DNA from: a virus
DNA: 31,560 nucleotides
Strand: one strand, 5' to 3'
Virus record (IMG/VR): IMGVR_UViG_3300025697_000095
Coordinates: 1-31,560 of that record
Positions within the stretch are counted from its first letter, which is position 1. Each line of letters starts with the position of its first letter. The position numbers and the translations under genes were made by a program. Below are positions 27,501 through 31,560 of the stretch, piece by piece. The notes below the pieces were generated by a model. That model did no database searches. It was given only the letters and a program-made list of their open reading frames with translations, and was not told where the DNA came from.

Positions 27501-28383
27501 CCAAGCTAATTATTTCAAGGAAGCCCTACCACCATTTCTAAATACCATTGAGGGTAAAACACTTGGTCAATTTGGCACTTATGGGATGAACCAGTGGGAG
27601 CTATTTAAGAGAGACTTTGGAAAAGATTTTAAGTTTGATGAAAAAAATCCCAAGAGTGTTAAGAATTTCTTTAAACAATTTATGGTCTTTCTAACCTCTG
27701 CCTATCTGGTTGACTCTATATCAGAAGATACCTTTGGTCGCCAACCCTATGATGTCAAGAGTCTCGTTGATGATTCAGTTGGTTTTGCCAAGGGCGAATT
27801 GACTAGCGGGCAATTACTTGACACCTCAAAAGAAACCATCAGTTCGTATATCCCGTTTATGAGTAGTGTTAAATTTAATTCTCTACCCCCAGTTGCTGAA
27901 TTTGTGAAGGATGTTATTAACGCTGTTGTTGGGACTGGTGATAAACAAGAAAAATCAACTAAAAACCTTTCAGAAAAGTGGTCGTATAACATACTCTTAC
28001 CTTATGGTGGAAACCAGTTAAGAAAGTCGTTACAGGGAATAGAGGCATCCGCAAAAGTTGATTTACCGTTTGTTCGTAATACTTCTAAGAATCTCGATAT
28101 ACAAAACAACCTTGACCAAGCTAAATCTATTCTGTTCGGGCCTTATGCCACCGAAGAATCAATCAGTTATTTTGAAAACCAAAAGAGAAGGGAGGGTATA
28201 AAGGAGCAATATGAAATAACTGGAACAATCACCAGCGATGAAAACATTGCCAAATTAGACAAGATGTCTGATGAAGAATTTGATATTTACACAGACCAAT
28301 ATGCAACCTCAACAAAAAAGACAATAAATAATAAGATGGGGAAAAGTAGTCGCCCATCATTAGAAAGTATATTTTCACGATGA
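24583..28383 (+). CDS. giant ejection-type protein with ADP-ribosyltransferase-like domain and LPD38-like end
   Basis: At 1266 residues this is the largest complete gene. The N-terminus (1-240) is basic and helical with an AAGFAGFAP segment. Residues 245-425 contain an ADP-ribosyltransferase-like pattern: IIVYRGGGKR with Arg336, then DGEYLTTNKGVAQAYG with Thr353-Thr354, then VVVYNP near 394-399, where related proteins end in Glu-containing EFIY-like strands. No clear catalytic Glu is seen. The long C-terminal region (about 525-1266) includes FNAYLSNALRYIYQAENVAK, hydrophobic helices, YGMNQWELFKRDF, and LPYGGNQLRKSLQG, recalling LPD38-type polyvalent phage proteins. It is probably ejected into the host. 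The ADP-ribosyltransferase stretch uses more ATA and AGA codons than the rest, suggesting an insertion. Confidence 0.82.
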   Translation: MALNLSALQPRKRQGTLDTTALSTPRQKSGGDIVDIFLNTVRGIPSAVNKLFFEQETAPQRFLKEITGFRSPAERQRDLLAQSRATRLPKKRLDRFGLPIATLGKPTRGEREILKTATPQEQVLLAREGAIMAAGFAGFAPQRKLLTGVAKQVAKSSDIQVIAKLIKKEVPEMTDDVATKFATIFKDLKNVRQVDTAINKIKFQYVKPKAPTRAPTGVVTKALETKLPTVTSKGVAIKPSPLIQEARKYKSAEEFVKDFNRNVSTRSQSRSDGVDIGMDNFVNSLDNRPAIRTFDKGGGYDRGNTDILKYVPAKDAKNIKAYFSDGKVPEEIIVYRGGGKRVSGELRDGEYLTTNKGVAQAYGTKFKEFKVKTKDLLFDPKEAVTDSSGNNQGVVVYNPDHSLAKVNNYLKENNTTLTDIYNKAQEVKPLEEIFTPKVRQIKTSAEIPSLEKTVEGIKLPERQPVARLPDTTPEVQKVSYVNDTINETKVNNEIYKVVENRDVTNTVKDVSTTPPEPASDLLTTRKIKQTEGWKDFAKYAEENLQEKDISPAIVFRHATMTMERVAEFLDGGIGGRTYREIVKPVYDSARKMADEGSIIKNEVGSFRVLEGSSIDRDASLFAQKKITDAPEKSKEIAKYIRGKYDELIERLNETRVKIGIEPFQKRQDYITHINEINVLSELFGGMERISVKRHISNLKSELLDAHPDWTDARAFDAAKRQVEGLTGVAQYVDARQPIFKFAKQRLGEYESDPSITRSFNAYLSNALRYIYQAENVAKNKALKDVLPANAKEFTRLWNTEQVAGRQPPSFLSPVAKRALSALRGTLGANTIAGNLSTTMMQLTSFPQVFALAGPVNTFYGIGSQLRSYIPGLTNMYKSSRTKALRDLDIDIGLGDSLIDQLLIKIGKHNKIRNTSARTRLAVDLGRDFTAGIMKTADQFTVGASYQAFYRKGLMDGLEPAEAMEFADIMAGKTQANYFKEALPPFLNTIEGKTLGQFGTYGMNQWELFKRDFGKDFKFDEKNPKSVKNFFKQFMVFLTSAYLVDSISEDTFGRQPYDVKSLVDDSVGFAKGELTSGQLLDTSKETISSYIPFMSSVKFNSLPPVAEFVKDVINAVVGTGDKQEKSTKNLSEKWSYNILLPYGGNQLRKSLQGIEASAKVDLPFVRNTSKNLDIQNNLDQAKSILFGPYATEESISYFENQKRREGIKEQYEITGTITSDENIAKLDKMSDEEFDIYTDQYATSTKKTINNKMGKSSRPSLESIFSR

Positions 28384-29183
28384 GTATTCCCAAAGAAAAA
28401 CTTAAAGAATTAGTCCTAGCCACCGCAATTAAGAAACTGCGGGGTGATCTTGACGACTTAAAGGAAAAAGACAAAGGGGACAAAGGAGATACGATTGTCG
28501 GCCCAGTTGGCCCTCAAGGTCTTCAGGGTGGAGATGGAAAATCAATTATCGGCCCGAAAGGGGAAAAAGGTGTTTCTGGCAAGGACGGCAAGGACGCAGA
28601 CCCCTTGAGGACGGCCGAATTGGCCTCTAAAATCGCTCAGGACGCATTAAAACCACTTATCCCTACGATTCCGCAGATTAAAGAAGAATTACCACTTACA
28701 GGCGAAAAAATCCGAGATAATCTAGAAGATTTAAAAGGTAAAGAACGACTAGATAAAAAAGCAATTCGGGGACTTGACGACCTTGAAAAGAAGGTTGACA
28801 AGAATAAAAACGGTGGAGTTCGGGTGATCGGTGGCCGAGCGGGAATATACCTTTATGTTGACGGTGAAAAAAAGGGTTTAGTCAATACGGTCAACCTAAT
28901 CGCTGGCACGGGTATAACTTTAACTTATGCACGGGAATTTGGCAGAAACGACATTACTGTCAGCAACGACAGTGTTGCAGGCACAGTTTTGGTGGCAACA
29001 GGAACGGTTGATGGGGCAAATGCAGACTTTACCTTTACTAAAAAGCCCTCTGTTATTATTACTGATGGGGTCGCCTATCAGGAGACCAATAAATTAGGGG
29101 AAACAATTTGGACGTGGACGGCTGGAACACTCACAGCCACATTAACAATTCCCCCACAAAGTGATGTTTATGGATTATCGTAA
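28380..29183 (+). CDS. collagen-like trimeric tail fibre protein, 267 aa
   Basis: The ATG overlaps the preceding TGA. After a helical N-terminus (EKLKELVLATAIKKLRGDLD) there is a Gly-X-Y collagen-like stretch (about residues 33-71, such as GPVGPQGLQG and GPKGEKGVSGKDGKD). A coiled-coil (EKIRDNLEDLKGKERLDKKA) follows, then a beta-rich end with GTGITLTYAREFG and FTFTKKPSVIITDGVAYQET, a style common to phage fibre tips. It should form trimers. The N-terminus may attach to the tail, while the end may contact host or carry the next fibre. It overlaps the following gene by 14 bases. Confidence 0.82.
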   Translation: MSIPKEKLKELVLATAIKKLRGDLDDLKEKDKGDKGDTIVGPVGPQGLQGGDGKSIIGPKGEKGVSGKDGKDADPLRTAELASKIAQDALKPLIPTIPQIKEELPLTGEKIRDNLEDLKGKERLDKKAIRGLDDLEKKVDKNKNGGVRVIGGRAGIYLYVDGEKKGLVNTVNLIAGTGITLTYAREFGRNDITVSNDSVAGTVLVATGTVDGANADFTFTKKPSVIITDGVAYQETNKLGETIWTWTAGTLTATLTIPPQSDVYGLS

Positions 29184-31560
29184 GTATATTTTAATAGGTT
29201 TACTCTTAATTCCTTTAGGGGCGGTGGCTATTAACGTCTCAATTCCGCAAGCTACTCAATATGGTCAAATCCCAGCTGGACTATCGACTGGTAATTATAC
29301 TCCTGTGGCTACTTCCACTTTAGGTCTCCCCACTTTTACCTATTTACTAGATACTTTAACTTGGCATATCGTTGGTGGAAAACTCACCCCCACCTCGACT
29401 ATTGATATTCTGGCTTCACAAAATATGGAAGTGCCAGCCGGTAGTTACTATAAATACAATGGCACTAATCTCGCCTTTGCTTCAACGACTAAATTTAATT
29501 ACTTCTTTGGTGATGCTGGCAACTTAACTGCGACTGGAAGATATAATGTCGGTTCAGGTTATTGGACATTACACGACCTGACTTCTGGTGAAGGTAATAC
29601 TGGAGTTGGCTATCAAGCATTACGAAGAATGACCACAAGTGACGGTAATGTTGCTGTTGGACGCTACGCCATGAGAGAGGGTGTTACTGGCACGAATAAT
29701 GTCGCCTTAGGTTCTTATGCACTTCGCTACAATGACGGTGGTTCTCGTAATATCGGAATTGGTTACAATTCTATGAATGGAAACACTACTGGGAATGACA
29801 ATCAGGCAATCGGTGACTCTGCCCTAACTTCAAATTCAACAGGTTATCAGAACGCCGCTATTGGCTCTTGGGCTTTGATTCTAAATGAAGATGGCTATAA
29901 CAATACCTCTATTGGTTATTATTCAATGCAAAAAAATATCTCTGGTCATAGTAATGTTGGGATTGGATATAAGGCTGGTGATAAAAGCACTGGTGACGGT
30001 AATACCTATATCGGTTTTGAGGCTGGCGCTCAAGCTGTCGGTGATAACAACATCTTTGTTGGTATTGGGGCTGACATTGCTTTAACCTCCTCATCTTCTG
30101 ATAATGTTGTGGTGATCGGCAATAACGTTGAAGCCGATTGTGAAAATTGCTTAATTCTTGGAGGGGCAAATGGTAGCGGTCAAGCCGTTAAGGTGGGTAT
30201 TGGCACAACAACTCCTAATACGGGTTTTGGTTTAACAGTCGCTAGCACCACCGCCTTAATGGGCTATACACATATTGGTTCATCTGTCGTCTCCGTGCCA
30301 ATTTATGACAATTACCTCCTAGATATTGAGGGAGATTTAGATAGCTACCTATCAACGACCATGATTAACACTAATGCTGGAACAGCGGCTAGTGCTGACT
30401 TCATTATGAATAATGACGAAGATGAAAGCCTTAGTTATTTTGATATTGGTTATGGTAGCTCAAATTATACAGATAATGCTGTTTCTCCAGGTGAGAATTA
30501 TCAAGGTTACATATTCAATAGTTTAGGGCCAATCTCATTAATGACGGCTGAAGACCAACCAATTACTTTCCATACTGAATATGAAGACCGAGTGCAAATT
30601 GATGGTGATGGCTTAACTGTTTACGGCACCTCGACTCTGGCGACCACCACAATGGCTTTTGATTCACAAATTGGTGATGGTTCAACTTATATGGCAGTAG
30701 AGGAGTGGGATTGGAATGGAGGTGTAGTTGGTTCAGTTCCTTTAATAAGATTTGTTTCGCCAACATTTGCGCAAGGTGATTATTGGGGTGGTATTGCCAA
30801 TGGACTTGTTATTCAAGAAGTGGAAGCAACTCAAAATCCAGCCATTCTCTTTGTTAGTGGTAGTCTTAGTTCGGTCAATATAGAATTTGCCACTACTACT
30901 AATTATATGAACTTTAAAAATGCTGATAGATATACCTTTGATGATGATGTTTCTATTGATGGCAATGCTACTGTAACTGATAGTTTTTTTATAGGTGGAA
31001 ATACTCAGCCATATAAAATGGAAACCTTTGACGCTGGTGTTCCTGATGGATTTATATCCTTACAAGGACAAACTAGTGGTGCTAATGTAGCGTTTGGTTT
31101 AGCGACAAAAGATTCTGATGGTACTGATAAGGTTAGTCTTGCCATATTAGGTGTTGGAGAATTTGATGATTTTACTAATAATGAAATATTAGTAGTAGGT
31201 TGGAATCCAAGTAATAGTTTATACAATATTTATACCAATGCGGCAGGGACAGGAGTAATTAGAGATTTGGATATTTATACAGGAGCAAATAATGGTCAAA
31301 TTTACTTAGCTTCTGACGGCAATACCTTAATCCCAAACCTATTTTCCACTACAACTATAATGGACTATGCTTCCACAACTTATCTTGAGGTTACTGGTCT
31401 TACTGATTTAGCTACTACGACAATGTCTTTTGGTTCACAAATTGGTGATGGTTCAACTTATATGGCAGTAGAGGAGTGGGATTGGAATGGAGGTGTAGTT
31501 GGTTCAGTTCCTTTAATAAGATTTGTTTCGCCAACATTTGCGCAAGGTGATTATTGGGGT
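29170..31560 (+). CDS. giant tail fibre/adhesin with signal peptide and YadA-like repeats (partial, 3' end missing)
   Basis: The frame is open from the ATG at 29170 (or 29164) to the window end, over 795 codons, with no stop. Residues 1-20 are a signal-peptide-like segment (MDYRKYILIGLLLIPLGAVA). From about residue 140 to 290 come at least nine YadA-type head repeats of the form NxxIGxxA: NTGVGYQAL, NVAVGRYAM, NVALGSYAL, NIGIGYNSM, NQAIGDSAL, NAAIGSWAL, NTSIGYYSM, NVGIGYKAG, NTYIGFEAG. Such repeats form trimeric left-handed beta-rolls in bacterial adhesins and fibres. Beta-rich repeats continue after that, including a duplicated module with period 771 bp. It probably binds host receptors. The combination of signal peptide and phage fibre is notable. 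The end, perhaps with a chaperone domain, lies outside the window. Confidence 0.85.
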   Translation, partial: MDYRKYILIGLLLIPLGAVAINVSIPQATQYGQIPAGLSTGNYTPVATSTLGLPTFTYLLDTLTWHIVGGKLTPTSTIDILASQNMEVPAGSYYKYNGTNLAFASTTKFNYFFGDAGNLTATGRYNVGSGYWTLHDLTSGEGNTGVGYQALRRMTTSDGNVAVGRYAMREGVTGTNNVALGSYALRYNDGGSRNIGIGYNSMNGNTTGNDNQAIGDSALTSNSTGYQNAAIGSWALILNEDGYNNTSIGYYSMQKNISGHSNVGIGYKAGDKSTGDGNTYIGFEAGAQAVGDNNIFVGIGADIALTSSSSDNVVVIGNNVEADCENCLILGGANGSGQAVKVGIGTTTPNTGFGLTVASTTALMGYTHIGSSVVSVPIYDNYLLDIEGDLDSYLSTTMINTNAGTAASADFIMNNDEDESLSYFDIGYGSSNYTDNAVSPGENYQGYIFNSLGPISLMTAEDQPITFHTEYEDRVQIDGDGLTVYGTSTLATTTMAFDSQIGDGSTYMAVEEWDWNGGVVGSVPLIRFVSPTFAQGDYWGGIANGLVIQEVEATQNPAILFVSGSLSSVNIEFATTTNYMNFKNADRYTFDDDVSIDGNATVTDSFFIGGNTQPYKMETFDAGVPDGFISLQGQTSGANVAFGLATKDSDGTDKVSLAILGVGEFDDFTNNEILVVGWNPSNSLYNIYTNAAGTGVIRDLDIYTGANNGQIYLASDGNTLIPNLFSTTTIMDYASTTYLEVTGLTDLATTTMSFGSQIGDGSTYMAVEEWDWNGGVVGSVPLIRFVSPTFAQGDYWG
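30663..30789 (+). repeat. 127-bp direct repeat, copy 1, inside the fibre gene
   Basis: This stretch, starting ttcacaaattgg, is identical over 127 bases to 31434-31560. Upstream of it the two copies diverge at once. The spacing of 771 bp is 257 codons, so the reading frame is kept. Confidence 0.9.
31434..31560 (+). repeat. 127-bp direct repeat, copy 2, cut by the window end
   Basis: It is identical to 30663-30789 up to the last base of the window, so the true repeat is longer. It encodes IGDGSTYMAVEEWDWNGGVV and following residues. Confidence 0.9.

Noticed and set aside
1-31560. An alternative genetic code (UGA as Gly, or genome-wide UAG as Gln).
   Set aside because: TAA, TAG and TGA all end well-formed genes with overlapping or adjacent starts (TGA at 12740, 21371, 28383; TAG at 11790, 18920).

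Overview
The window looks like part of a double-stranded DNA phage (or prophage/contig) genome of the short-tailed, podovirus-like kind. The evidence is a contiguous terminase small/large, portal, scaffold, major capsid, head-tail adaptor, beta-propeller nozzle-like protein, two internal/ejection-type proteins and fibre series, with no tape-measure or tail-tube gene. Every gene I can support is on the + strand and most neighbours touch or overlap (ATGA, GTGA). TAA, TAG and TGA all act as stops, so the code is standard and the UGA-glycine code is excluded. The DNA is AT-rich and nearly all starts lack a Shine-Dalgarno (SD) sequence, being preceded only by A/T-rich tracts such as aataattATG. Protein styles (DUF5681-type TerS, LPD38-type ejection protein, type III Res) remind me of phages of uncultured bacteria such as Patescibacteria, but the host cannot be proven from this sequence.

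Layout. 1-1950: small early genes, including a possible OB-fold/SSB-like protein, a ribbon-helix-helix candidate and a winged-helix candidate, then a C-terminal remnant resembling a type III Mod methylase preceded by three perfect 21-bp repeats. 1959-4244: a full-length type III Res-like helicase whose PD-(D/E)xK site has Gln instead of Lys. 4270-5190: promoter, structured leader and terminator-like hairpin, then a replication-initiator-like gene with internal 11-bp and 9-bp repeat arrays (possible origin). 5177-6631: an unknown protein, a membrane peptide, a short C5-methyltransferase-like protein and a coiled-coil protein. 6632-8370: an anomalous cassette. A roughly 300-nt structured RNA candidate is followed by six short ORFs, each with a strong GGAGG-type SD, then by a second structured stretch with a tRNA-like acceptor/T-arm. 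8374-10173: membrane peptide, zinc proteins, His-rich exported protein, RusA resolvase.

10194-19746: packaging and head module. Between TerL and portal lie a SET-domain protein, a sulfotransferase-like P-loop protein and small zinc proteins, then a good sigma70-type promoter and a terminator-like hairpin whose U-tract runs into a start codon. Between portal and scaffold lie a signal-anchor protein, a coiled-coil peptide and a lipoprotein. A long hairpin follows the capsid gene. 19739-31560: tail/ejection module with another signal-peptide protein, a nozzle-like beta-propeller candidate, a 457-aa and a 1266-aa internal protein (the latter with an ADP-ribosyltransferase-like insert), a collagen-like fibre and a giant partial fibre with signal peptide and YadA-like head repeats, running off the right edge.

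Themes. (1) The SD-driven, more GC-rich cassette flanked by structured RNA is the best candidate for an undescribed element. (2) At least four short perfect tandem duplications lie exactly at gene ends. (3) Several gene products in or beside the virion module carry Sec or lipoprotein signals, unusual for phage structural proteins. (4) Two leaders pair a promoter with a terminator-like hairpin just before a start codon, suggesting attenuation or small RNAs.
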